This document shows positions 9,013-17,178 of a stretch of 64,000 bases of DNA, piece by piece. Source of the stretch: JAJDIA01 sp031555145 (lineage in GTDB: Bacteria > Bacteroidota > Bacteroidia > Bacteroidales > Tannerellaceae). The notes beneath the pieces were generated by a model that worked only from the letters and a program-made list of their open reading frames with translations, was not told the origin of the DNA and made no database searches. The stretch lies in assembly GCA_031555145.1 (NCBI GenBank), contig JAVBUR010000046.1, positions 22,740-86,739 of the forward strand, given 5' to 3'. The position numbers and the translations under genes were made by a program. Each line of letters starts with the position of its first letter. Within the stretch, counting starts at the first letter, position 1.

Positions 9013-9390
9013 ATGCACTTCACGAAGCAAGCCCTGTATATCTTCCTGGGAACGGCCTGCCTGGTGCTGGGGACGGTCGGGATCTTTGTCCCCCTGCTTC
9101 CCACTACTCCTTTCTGGCTGCTGACCTGCTGGTTCTACGTCCGCAGCTCCGAAAAATTGTATAACCGGGTGATGGCTAACCGCTACTTTGGCGCGTACGT
9201 ACGCGCGTACATGATAGATAAAGCCATCCCCCTGCGCTCGAAGATCATCTCCCTGGCGGTGATGTGGGGCTCCATCCTCCTGACCTGCCTTTTCCTTGTC
9301 GATCTGTGGTGGGTACGCCTGCTGCTGGTCGCCATCAGCGCCGCCGTCACCTGGCACATCCTCTCTTTCCCCACCCGTAAATCCGCCTAG
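9013..9390 (+). CDS. YbaN-like DUF454 inner-membrane protein
   Basis: Small 125-residue membrane protein. The N-terminal hydrophobic segment with LGTVGIFVPLLPTTPFWLL is the DUF454/YbaN hallmark; a short loop with SEKLYNRV and FGAYVRAY follows, then two more hydrophobic helices (about 75-95 and 97-115). Function is unknown across the family. Last gene of the tsaC-led run, three bases after fmt. No hairpin terminator follows; instead the 22-bp repeat array begins 19 bp downstream. Confidence 0.85.
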   Translation: MHFTKQALYIFLGTACLVLGTVGIFVPLLPTTPFWLLTCWFYVRSSEKLYNRVMANRYFGAYVRAYMIDKAIPLRSKIISLAVMWGSILLTCLFLVDLWWVRLLLVAISAAVTWHILSFPTRKSA

Positions 9391-9408
9391 TACGGCCGGA
9401 TGAGCATG

Positions 9409-9540
9409 TCGCTTCCGCGAGGCCTGCGTCTCAGCCTGCTGAGCCGTGCATGTCAGCCTGCTGAGTCGTGCATGTCAGTCGGCTGAGTCGTGCATGTCGC
9501 CCGGCTGAGTCGTGCGCCTCAATCCGCTGCGACGGGCGGG
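9409..9540. repeat. Tandem array of six 22-bp repeats
   Basis: Six contiguous units of exactly 22 bp start at 9409, 9431, 9453, 9475, 9497 and 9519. The second to fifth are well conserved: TCAGCCTGCTGAG or TCAGTCGGCTGAG, then YCGTGCATG. The outer two are degenerate. The first half of each unit is close to the palindrome TCAGCnnGCTGA. The array fills the whole gap between two convergent genes (ending at 9390 and 9542). A second array of the same family, on the same strand, lies at 34514-34623. No spacers occur between units, so this is not a CRISPR array. Confidence 0.9.
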
Positions 9541-9541
9541 G

Positions 9542-11053
9542 TTATTTCGTATGTTCCGACTGGTAGTAGTAGGTTTCGGGGGAGGGGAGGCTTTCGATGT
9601 GGTAGCGGTTGGAGGCGGTGATGCGGAAGGTGTAGCCGCGTTCCGTTCCCGGGGTGATGGGGAGGGTGAGGCCGGTGGTACGTACCTGGGTGGCCAGCAG
9701 GGACGAGGCTGACTCCATGTCTATGGAGTCGGTCAGGGAGTAGTAGACGGTGTAGGTCAGAGGCTGGGTTTCGACCTGTGGCTTATTCCAGGAGATGAGC
9801 AGTTCGTCGCCGTCGCGTTCGATCCGGATCTCCGGGGGAGAGGCGGGGACGGTGTCGTTCAGCCAACGCAGCGGAGGAAGTTGGGCGGGGTGGCGGTAGT
9901 AGTCGTCCTTCAGTGCGTCGTACAGGCCCTTGCGGTTTTGCATCACCTGGGCGGTACGGAAGAAGGCGCAACCGGCCGTGCCGTAGCTCCGGCTGTAGTC
10001 GATCTGGTCGGTGATGTCATTGATCGACCAGTCGGCTTCGTTCTGTTCCATGCGGTAGACGCCCAAGCCGGGGACGACCAGGCGGCCGTTGCTGTTCTCC
10101 ATCCAATTGTCGACAAAGGGGAAGAAGTCGTCGTGCAGGTAATACATCATGGGGACGATCATATCCTGCTTCTCCTGCATCATCCAGTGTTTGGGGTCCT
10201 GGTAGACGCTTTCGTAGGCTGTCCATCCGGCGTTGGGTACGCGGGGGATGCGGTTGTACTTGCCGATGGGCGAACTGCTGACCTGCACCCAGGGCTTGAG
10301 TTGCTTCACGCCGTCGTAGAGGCGACCGACCAGGCGGTTGATATTCTCCCGCCGCCAGTTGGCCAGCGTTTGTCCTTTGCCGTATTTGGCGTGGACGTTT
10401 TTGTCGGGGAAGGCGGTGGCGTATTCGGGGTAGCGGATATAGTCGAAGTGGATACCGTCGATATCATACGTCGCTACCAGTTCGCGTACCATCGACAGCA
10501 GGTAGTCGGTGGTTTCGGGCACGCCCGGATCGAGATACCATTCACCCCGGTGGCGTTTCACCAGCTTCGGCTTTTTCTTCACCACGGAGAGGGAACCCTG
10601 TTCGCGCACGGTCCGGTCGGTTCCCACGGGGAAGGTGACGAACCAGGCATGGCATTCCATCCCGCGTTTATGGCATTCTTCAATGGCGTAGGCCAGGGGG
10701 TCGTAAGGCGGCATCGCGCCATACCTGCCGGAGAAGATACGGGCGGCCGGCTCGATGGCCGACCGGTAGATCACGTCTCCCCGCAAGCGTACCTGGAGGA
10801 AGACGGTGTTGAAGTTGGCCTCCTCCAGCTTGTCCAGAATCGCACATAGTTCTTCCTGTTGCGCCCGTACGCCGGTGGCCGAAGACGCCGGGCGGTGCGG
10901 CCAGTCCAGACCGTAGATGGTGGTGAGCCAGACGGCACGGATCTCCGTTTTGGGTGCCTGGGGTGTCCGGCCGGCATCGGGCGTTTTGGATACGTCGGTA
11001 GCTCGTAGCGATCCTATGCACAGGAGGAAGAGGAGGAGAAACCGGGCCTTCAT
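9542..11053 (-). CDS. Secreted YngK-like glycosyl hydrolase (GHL10/DUF187) with Fn3 domain
   Basis: 503 residues with an N-terminal signal peptide (MKARFLLLFLLCIGSL). The GHL10-type TIM-barrel region (about 38-345) shows EIRAVWLTTIYGLDWP, NFNTVFLQVRLRGDVIY, YDPLAYAIEECHKRGMECHAW, and IDGIHFDYIRYP; the last strand carries acidic residues typical of these clan members. A fibronectin type III-like module follows (about 395-490). Relatives are thought to act on peptidoglycan or other glycans, but the substrate is uncertain. Its ATG overlaps the trxB stop by four bases (ATGA), so translation is probably coupled. Confidence 0.88.
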   Translation of the reverse strand: MKARFLLLFLLCIGSLRATDVSKTPDAGRTPQAPKTEIRAVWLTTIYGLDWPHRPASSATGVRAQQEELCAILDKLEEANFNTVFLQVRLRGDVIYRSAIEPAARIFSGRYGAMPPYDPLAYAIEECHKRGMECHAWFVTFPVGTDRTVREQGSLSVVKKKPKLVKRHRGEWYLDPGVPETTDYLLSMVRELVATYDIDGIHFDYIRYPEYATAFPDKNVHAKYGKGQTLANWRRENINRLVGRLYDGVKQLKPWVQVSSSPIGKYNRIPRVPNAGWTAYESVYQDPKHWMMQEKQDMIVPMMYYLHDDFFPFVDNWMENSNGRLVVPGLGVYRMEQNEADWSINDITDQIDYSRSYGTAGCAFFRTAQVMQNRKGLYDALKDDYYRHPAQLPPLRWLNDTVPASPPEIRIERDGDELLISWNKPQVETQPLTYTVYYSLTDSIDMESASSLLATQVRTTGLTLPITPGTERGYTFRITASNRYHIESLPSPETYYYQSEHTK

Positions 11054-12003
11054 TTACCTGTCTCCGACAAATAGCGTTCGGCTTCGATCGCCGCCATACA
11101 GCCGGTAGCTGCAGCGGTAATCGCCTGGCGGTATACGGGGTCCGCCACATCGCCTGCGGCAAAGATGCCGGGGATGCCGGTGCGGGGTGTACCGGGGATG
11201 GTCTTGATATAACCGATCTCGTCGGTTTCGAGCCACGGCTTGAAGATATCCGAGTTCGGGGTATGTCCGATGGCGAGGAAGAAACCGTCGATGGCGATAT
11301 CCACCTTTTCTTCGTCGGCTTCGCCCTGGCGTTTCACCAGATGGGCGCCTTCGACGCCGTTGTCGCCGAAGAGGCCGAGCGTGTTGTGCTCGAACAATAC
11401 CGTAATGTTCTCCGTCTTGAAGACCCGCTCTTGCATCACTTTGGAGGCACGTAGGAAGGGTTTGCGCACGATCAGGTAGACCTGCGAAGCCAGCGACGAG
11501 AGATACAGCGCTTCTTCACAAGCCGTGTCGCCTCCGCCTACGACGGCTACCTTTTTCCGGCGGTAGAAGAAACCGTCGCAGGTGGCACAGGCGGATACAC
11601 CCATGCCGGCATACGTCTGTTCGTCGGCCAGTCCGAGGTATTTGGCGGAGGCGCCGGTCGAGATGATGACGGTCTCGGCTTCGATCACTTTCGTACCGTC
11701 GATCGTCACTTTATAGGGGGCTGCCGAGAAGTCGGCCTGGGTGGCAATGCCGGCACGTATGTCGGCGCCGAAGCGGATGGCCTGCTGCTTGAGGTCGTCC
11801 ATCATGGCCGTACCCGAGATGCCTTCGGGGTAACCGGGGAAGTTCTCGATGTCGGTGGTGATGGTCAACTGTCCGCCCGGTTGGATGCCCTCGTAGAGGA
11901 CGGGACTCAGGTTGGCACGGGAGGCGTAAATGGCCGAAGTAAAACCGGCGGGGCCCGATCCGATGATCAGGCAGCGTACATGTTCGTTTGCTTGTTGGGT
12001 CAT
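11050..12003 (-). CDS. trxB: Thioredoxin-disulfide reductase
   Basis: FAD/NADPH flavoenzyme that reduces thioredoxin, 317 residues. Shows the FAD-binding GSGPAG motif (15-20), the redox pair in CATC (139-142) followed by DGFFYRR, the NADPH-binding GGGDTACEEA segment, and a C-terminal GIPGIFAAGDV FAD site. Third gene of an ftsK-lolA-trxB-hydrolase run with 19 bp to lolA. Confidence 0.96.
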   Translation of the reverse strand: MTQQANEHVRCLIIGSGPAGFTSAIYASRANLSPVLYEGIQPGGQLTITTDIENFPGYPEGISGTAMMDDLKQQAIRFGADIRAGIATQADFSAAPYKVTIDGTKVIEAETVIISTGASAKYLGLADEQTYAGMGVSACATCDGFFYRRKKVAVVGGGDTACEEALYLSSLASQVYLIVRKPFLRASKVMQERVFKTENITVLFEHNTLGLFGDNGVEGAHLVKRQGEADEEKVDIAIDGFFLAIGHTPNSDIFKPWLETDEIGYIKTIPGTPRTGIPGIFAAGDVADPVYRQAITAAATGCMAAIEAERYLSETGK

Positions 12004-12022
12004 ATTGCGATTGTTTTAATTG

Positions 12023-12661
12023 TTACCTCAGGTCGATGACGTCGGCATCGGGGTAGTCCTTCGGGTTGAAGGTGAATACATGGTCGGCCTGGTGAAGGCC
12101 TGTCTGTATCCGGTTGATCTGGATGGTGGTGACGGCTCCGTTCTTCATCCAAACGGCGATGCGGGAAGGGAGGCTGGTCGTTTTCTCTAGCTGGAGTTCC
12201 ACCTTGGTGATGTCGCCTTTCTTTTTGGGCGTCAGCTCGATGTCGTTGGCTGTCTTGCCGCTGGCAGCGGTGCTTTCACCGATAAAGGCGGCGTTATAGT
12301 TCTTTTTGTACGTCCGGAGCAGGAGCACGGGATTGGTGGTCTGCAGCTCTTCGTCCGTGGGCGTGGTGACATTGACTTCTTCGTTCCGTTCGACATACAC
12401 CCACTGGGTTTTGCCATTGAACCAGATGTGCATATCGGGGGTGGCGAGTGTGAACCGGTCGCCTTTCATCTGTATCTGTCCTTCGAAGCTCTCGGCGCCC
12501 TGGCCTTCCATGCGGGTATGCAGGGCGAAGGTGGCGGAAAGACCGTCGGTGGCCTCGTAGGCCGCTGCGGCTTTGTCAACCAGTTGGTTGGCGTTTTGCG
12601 CCAGGGCCTGCAGCCCGAACAGGCAGCAGAGCAGGAGGCTCATCATTCCTTTTCTTTTCAT
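12023..12661 (-). CDS. lolA: LolA-like outer-membrane lipoprotein carrier
   Basis: Periplasmic chaperone that carries lipoproteins from the inner to the outer membrane, 212 residues. A signal peptide ends near LQALAQ; the mature part starts with a helix (NQLVDKAAAAYEATDGLSATF) and continues as the single half-barrel of the LolA/LolB fold, with F-x-G-Q-I-Q-M-K-G-D-R-F and DMHIWFNGKTQWVY strands. Lies directly after ftsK, an arrangement also common in other Bacteroidales. Confidence 0.87.
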   Translation of the reverse strand: MKRKGMMSLLLCCLFGLQALAQNANQLVDKAAAAYEATDGLSATFALHTRMEGQGAESFEGQIQMKGDRFTLATPDMHIWFNGKTQWVYVERNEEVNVTTPTDEELQTTNPVLLLRTYKKNYNAAFIGESTAASGKTANDIELTPKKKGDITKVELQLEKTTSLPSRIAVWMKNGAVTTIQINRIQTGLHQADHVFTFNPKDYPDADVIDLR

Positions 12662-12720
12662 ACGTTACTACCTTTTAATACCTTATCTTACTACTCTACC
12701 TTACGTCACTTACTACTGCC

Positions 12721-15177
12721 TTACTTCAGGCTGCCCAGTATCCGTTCGAGGCTATATTCGTCCTGGATCATGACCTGTCGTGCCTTGCTTCCTTCAAACG
12801 GACCGACGATACCGGCGGCTTCCAACTGGTCCATCAAGCGTCCGGCACGGTTATAGCCGATGGCGAACTTACGTTGGATGAGCGAGGTGGAGCCCTGCTG
12901 CTGGATCACGATCAGGCGGGCAGCCTCGTCGAACAAGGGGTCGCGGTCGGACAAGTCGACGGCGCCCGGTCCCTTGTCGCCCTCTCCTTCGCCGGTGAAC
13001 TCGGGCAGGAGGAAGGCGGTGGCATAACCGGCCTGTTCGCCGATATAGCTGGATATCTGTTCCACTTCGGGGGTGTCTACAAACGCACATTGTACGCGTA
13101 CCATATCGCTGCCTTGCGAGAAGAGTAGGTCGCCCCGGCCGATCAGTTGGTTGGCGCCCGGCGAGTCGAGGATGGTACGAGAGTCGATCATCGACGATAC
13201 CCGGAAGGCGATACGCGTCGGGAAGTTGGCCTTGATCGTCCCCGTAATAATATTGGTCGACGGGCGCTGCGTGGCGATCACCATATGGATACCCACGGCA
13301 CGGGCCTTCTGGGCGATACGGGCGATCGGCAGTTCGATCTCCTTACCGGCCGTCATGATCAGGTCGCCGAACTCGTCGATGATCACCACGATATAGGGCA
13401 TAAAGCGGTGGCCCTTTTCGGGGTTGAGGTGGCGGGTGATAAACTTGGCGTTGTATTCTTTGATGTTACGGGTATGCGCTTTCATAAGCAGGTCGTAGCG
13501 ATCGTCCATCTCCTTGCAGAGGGAGTTGAGTGTCTGGATCACCTTCGTGAAGTCGGTGATGATGGCCTTGTCCATATCCGGCAGCTTGGCGAGGTAATGC
13601 CGTTCGATCTCCGAATAGATGCTGAACTCTACCATCTTGGGGTCGACCAGTACGAACTTCAGTTCGGACGGGTGCTTCTTATATAATAAGGAAGTGATGA
13701 GGGCGTTCAAACCGACCGACTTACCCTGCCCCGTAGCACCGGCCACCAACAGGTGAGGCGTCTTGCAGAGGTCGAACATGAAGATGTCGTTCGTGATCGT
13801 CTTACCCAGCGCTACCGGCAGGTCGTATTTGCTTTCCTGGAATTTCCGCGAGGCGATGATCGACTGCATGGATACGATCTGCGGGTCTTTGTTCGGTACT
13901 TCGATACCGATCGTTCCCTTACCCGGCATCGGCGCAATGATACGGATGCCTAGGGCCGAGAGGCTGAGGGCTATATCGTCTTCGAGGTTACGGATCTTGG
14001 AGATACGCACACCCACGTCGGGGACTACTTCATACAGGGTCAGCGTCGGGCCTACCGTCGCTTTGATGGAGGCGATGCTGATGCCGAAATTCTCCAGCGT
14101 CTGCTTGATCTTGCGCTGGTTGGCGGTCTGCTCTTCCATATCTACCTGGTGGTCGCTGTTGTCGTATCGCTTCAACAGGTCGATGGAGGGGTTGCGGTAG
14201 GAAGAGAGGTCGAGCTTCGGGTCGTACTCACCCAACTCGGAATGGTCGTAGTTCTCCTCGTCGCCGTTGGGCACTTCGACAGAGAAGGCCGTCGCGTCTT
14301 CCCCGTTCCCGTTTGCGGGTTCAGGTATCTCGTAGGCTTCGTCCACCGGGATGGTGATCTCAAACTCCTCCTCTGCCGGCTGGCTATCCGGCTTGTCGGT
14401 AGACCGGCCGTTGGCGGTAACCGGGTCGGCAAAAGGAATATGGGTGGGGTCTATCTCGTCGTCGAAAGGCAGATTGTTGTCCGTGTCGTCGGTGTCGGTA
14501 TCCGTTCCGGGTTTATCTTTCTTGCCCCATTTCCATTTTGGCAACCAACTGAAGGCCAGTGTGCGTTGCAGGAAAGGGATCGTCCGCTTACTGACAAAAA
14601 TGGCGATGATCAGGAACGAACCGGCCAGCAACAGGATCGTCCCGGGTATGCCGATGTTGGCGATCATAAACTCCGACAGGAAATAGCCATGCTGCCCTCC
14701 CAGGTAGAGGAAGGTGTCTTCGTATCCTTTGATAAAAAAGAAACCACAGAACAACGAGCCCCATACCAACATGACTGCGCTGAACAGGAAACGCTTGAGT
14801 AGCGATACCCGGTTCATACTCATCAGCCGGGCACCCAGCGATCCGAAGAAGAAGAGAATAAAGAAAGACGATACCCCAAACCAACGGTTCATCAACAGAT
14901 CGGCCAGCCAGGCGCCACGGGCACCGGTCCAGTTTTCGATCAACGCTTTGTTGTTGCCCAGTTCCGACAGGGATACATTTTCGATCTTGCTCTGATCGGC
15001 TGCACCGGTAAAAAAGAATGAGAATAACGCCAACCCGACGTAGATCGTCAGGATGCAGATCACCAGCCCGGTGATGAACCGGGTGCGTTCGTTGGTGAGA
15101 AAAGCGTTGATCTTCAGCCAGGTGCCATTCGGGTTGGCTGCACGTTTGTTATTGGATGTAGTCGGTTTCTTTGCCAT
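12721..15177 (-). CDS. ftsK: DNA translocase FtsK
   Basis: Septal DNA pump for chromosome segregation, 818 residues from ATG 15177. Four hydrophobic segments occupy about residues 35-200, followed by an acidic, Asp/Glu/Pro-rich linker (about 210-340). The RecA-like motor has Walker A in GATGQGKSVGLN (Lys486) and Walker B in VVIIDEFGDLIMTAG. The C-terminal gamma winged-helix domain ends the protein (TSLIQRKFAIGYNRAGRLMDQLEAAGIVGPFEGSKAR region). A GTG two codons upstream (15183) is an alternative start. The linker is much shorter than in E. coli FtsK, typical of SpoIIIE-size proteins. Confidence 0.95.
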   Translation of the reverse strand: MAKKPTTSNNKRAANPNGTWLKINAFLTNERTRFITGLVICILTIYVGLALFSFFFTGAADQSKIENVSLSELGNNKALIENWTGARGAWLADLLMNRWFGVSSFFILFFFGSLGARLMSMNRVSLLKRFLFSAVMLVWGSLFCGFFFIKGYEDTFLYLGGQHGYFLSEFMIANIGIPGTILLLAGSFLIIAIFVSKRTIPFLQRTLAFSWLPKWKWGKKDKPGTDTDTDDTDNNLPFDDEIDPTHIPFADPVTANGRSTDKPDSQPAEEEFEITIPVDEAYEIPEPANGNGEDATAFSVEVPNGDEENYDHSELGEYDPKLDLSSYRNPSIDLLKRYDNSDHQVDMEEQTANQRKIKQTLENFGISIASIKATVGPTLTLYEVVPDVGVRISKIRNLEDDIALSLSALGIRIIAPMPGKGTIGIEVPNKDPQIVSMQSIIASRKFQESKYDLPVALGKTITNDIFMFDLCKTPHLLVAGATGQGKSVGLNALITSLLYKKHPSELKFVLVDPKMVEFSIYSEIERHYLAKLPDMDKAIITDFTKVIQTLNSLCKEMDDRYDLLMKAHTRNIKEYNAKFITRHLNPEKGHRFMPYIVVIIDEFGDLIMTAGKEIELPIARIAQKARAVGIHMVIATQRPSTNIITGTIKANFPTRIAFRVSSMIDSRTILDSPGANQLIGRGDLLFSQGSDMVRVQCAFVDTPEVEQISSYIGEQAGYATAFLLPEFTGEGEGDKGPGAVDLSDRDPLFDEAARLIVIQQQGSTSLIQRKFAIGYNRAGRLMDQLEAAGIVGPFEGSKARQVMIQDEYSLERILGSLK

Positions 15178-15224
15178 TGCCACGGTGTCGAATTCTTAGG
15201 GTTGTTTCCTGTTAATAGAACTGA

Positions 15225-15232
15225 CAAAGGTA
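15225..15232 (-). promoter_or_regulatory. Candidate -7 element for ftsK
   Basis: TACCTTTG on the minus strand (CAAAGGTA on plus) matches TAnnTTTG exactly. It sits about 48 bp before the ftsK ATG. No clear -33 box was found at 19-21 bp. Confidence 0.45.
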
Positions 15233-15279
15233 TGGAGAATAATTGAATCAGTAGAGTGAAACGACAAGAAAAACTATAT

Positions 15280-17178
15280 CTACTTCAGCGCCGGTAACAG
15301 GTACTGCCAGATCAGGTTGATCTCGCCTTGCATGTCGCGGATGTCGGCGGTGGTGACGATCACGGCGTCTTTTTCGGGCAGGACGATGATGTATTGGCCG
15401 TTGGCGCCGTCGGCACGGTAGGCGTTATGGCGGCAACGCCACATCTGGTAGCTGTAGCCTTGCAGCCAGTCGCTGTCTTTTTGTTTGACCTTCAAGTCCT
15501 CCCGTTTGGTGCCGGCGGGGAGAGAGGCGACCTGGTAGGTCGTCGCTTCGTCGAACCAGGATTCGGGCAACAACTGTTTGCCGTTCCATTGGCCGCGCTG
15601 GAGGAAGAACTGTCCCATCTTAGCCAAATCTTCAGTCTTCACATACAAGCCCCAACCGCCGGTGTTGATGCCCTGCGGGCTTTCCTGCCAGGAGGCGCCG
15701 ACAATACCCAGCGGACGGAACAGGCGCGGGTAGAGGTAGTTGATCACCTTCTCGCCGGTCACTTTTTGGACAATGGCTGAAAGCATATATGTAGCCAGGC
15801 TGTTATAGCAGAACACCGTTCCCGGTTTGTGGTCGATCGGATAGGCCAGGAAGGCCTTGACCCAGTCAATGTCCTTGCCGGCATCGCCAAAAGCCATCCG
15901 GGTGGGGTCGGTGTCATGGCCGACAGACATGGTGAGCAGGTGGCGTATCTCCAGTTCTTGCAGGTACGGGGTTACTTCGGCAGGCAGGTCGTCGGGGAAG
16001 AAGGAAACCACCTTGTCGGTCACCTTGATCTTGCCGTCGGCCACGGCAAAACCGATGGCGGTAGCTGTAAAGGTCTTGCTGACCGAATTCAGGATATGCG
16101 GCTTGCCTGCGGCGTTATCTCCCAACCAGTGTTCGGCTACGACCTTGCCATGACGCACGATCATCAGGCTATGCAGGTCTTGCCCGGCTTTCTTCACGGC
16201 GGCGAGGTAGTTGTCCACTGCCTTGGCATTTACCTTTTCGGCCTGTGGCGTACTGCGGGGAAGGGCTTTGGTGAGGTCGTTGTAGTTGATCAGTTCGATG
16301 CCCCGGTCGGCAATGGCCTGTTTGGCTTTGGGGCTGATGAAGAGGTCGGTCACGCCCTGGCGGTCTACCGCTACGTGTCCATAGCCATTATGGCCTACCG
16401 TCTGCATCTCGGCATTATCCAACGCCGGATGATCCAGGAACATATAGTTCTTACCCGCTTCCAGTTTGTCCAGCATTTGGATGAACGAACTTTCTTTTTC
16501 AGCCAGCGTCTTTGTAGGACCGTCGTAGCCGACATACGTAAAGTTGTATTGGTGCATGGCTTCTACCCGGTCTATGGCCGGCAGGTTGTATTCCTGTGCG
16601 AGGCGTTTGACCAGTTTGACCACTTCGGCGCTGAAGCCGGTGGAGAGCATGTGGCCGGAAAGGTGGCTGATCTGCGGCACATTCTTCAGCGCGAGTTCGA
16701 TCTGGGCGCGGAATTCCTGCTCGATCTCAGCGATGTTGTAATTCTCCACAATGGAAAGCCCCGGGTTGGCTTTGTTCGGATTCATCAATGGGAGGAAGTA
16801 GCCGTTGCCGTCGATCAGACTCGGGCAGTGGGTGAGGGGACGCCATTTGATGTTGTCCCATTCGCTGGTGATCGTCAGGTGCAACCCCACATCGATGCCG
16901 GGATGCTCCTGTAGCATCCGTACGGCTTCCGGGAACCAGGGTGTGACCACCATCAGTTCGATGGAGGTCTCGATTCCGTTAACCGCTGTTTCTATACTGG
17001 CCACATTGGCGGCATGGAAAGAACCCATATCGTCGCCACGGACGATTAGGCGCGGAGGTGCCTGCTGCGCAGACAACTGGAAAACGGCCGCCAGTAGCAA
17101 CAGGCTGCAAACGGTTTTTCTCAAGTGGTGTGTTCTCATAAATCGTATCATGGTATTAATCATTGTATTGTTGATCAT
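15280..17178 (-). CDS. Fusion: ChbG/YdjC-type deacetylase plus class C beta-lactamase-like serine hydrolase
   Basis: 632 residues from ATG 17178, whose TGA overlap (ATGA) with the upstream gene suggests coupled translation; the signal peptide really begins at Met14 (MRTHHLRKTVCSLLLL). Residues about 45-310 resemble YdjC/ChbG carbohydrate deacetylases: metal-type motif VRGDDMG, HLTI, and HLSGH. Residues about 325-632 are a beta-lactamase-family (AmpC/EstB-like) serine hydrolase with the S-x-x-K nucleophile motif SVSK (Ser365 from the first Met) and YNS in the position of the Tyr motif. The serine hydrolase half is clearly similar to the neighbouring gene. Likely periplasmic; the joint substrate, perhaps an acylated amino sugar, is inference. 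Confidence 0.85.
   Translation of the reverse strand: MINNTMINTMIRFMRTHHLRKTVCSLLLLAAVFQLSAQQAPPRLIVRGDDMGSFHAANVASIETAVNGIETSIELMVVTPWFPEAVRMLQEHPGIDVGLHLTITSEWDNIKWRPLTHCPSLIDGNGYFLPLMNPNKANPGLSIVENYNIAEIEQEFRAQIELALKNVPQISHLSGHMLSTGFSAEVVKLVKRLAQEYNLPAIDRVEAMHQYNFTYVGYDGPTKTLAEKESSFIQMLDKLEAGKNYMFLDHPALDNAEMQTVGHNGYGHVAVDRQGVTDLFISPKAKQAIADRGIELINYNDLTKALPRSTPQAEKVNAKAVDNYLAAVKKAGQDLHSLMIVRHGKVVAEHWLGDNAAGKPHILNSVSKTFTATAIGFAVADGKIKVTDKVVSFFPDDLPAEVTPYLQELEIRHLLTMSVGHDTDPTRMAFGDAGKDIDWVKAFLAYPIDHKPGTVFCYNSLATYMLSAIVQKVTGEKVINYLYPRLFRPLGIVGASWQESPQGINTGGWGLYVKTEDLAKMGQFFLQRGQWNGKQLLPESWFDEATTYQVASLPAGTKREDLKVKQKDSDWLQGYSYQMWRCRHNAYRADGANGQYIIVLPEKDAVIVTTADIRDMQGEINLIWQYLLPALK

Noticed and set aside
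9409..9540. CRISPR array
   Set aside because: Units abut with no unique spacers, and no cas genes occur in the window.
9881..10849. 322-codon open frame antisense to the YngK-like hydrolase
   Set aside because: Val/Gly-rich shadow translation with no domain; the hydrolase has a signal peptide and family motifs.
15829..16914. 361-codon open frame antisense to the ChbG-serine hydrolase gene
   Set aside because: The minus-strand gene shows two known domains across the same span; the antisense translation has no recognisable features.
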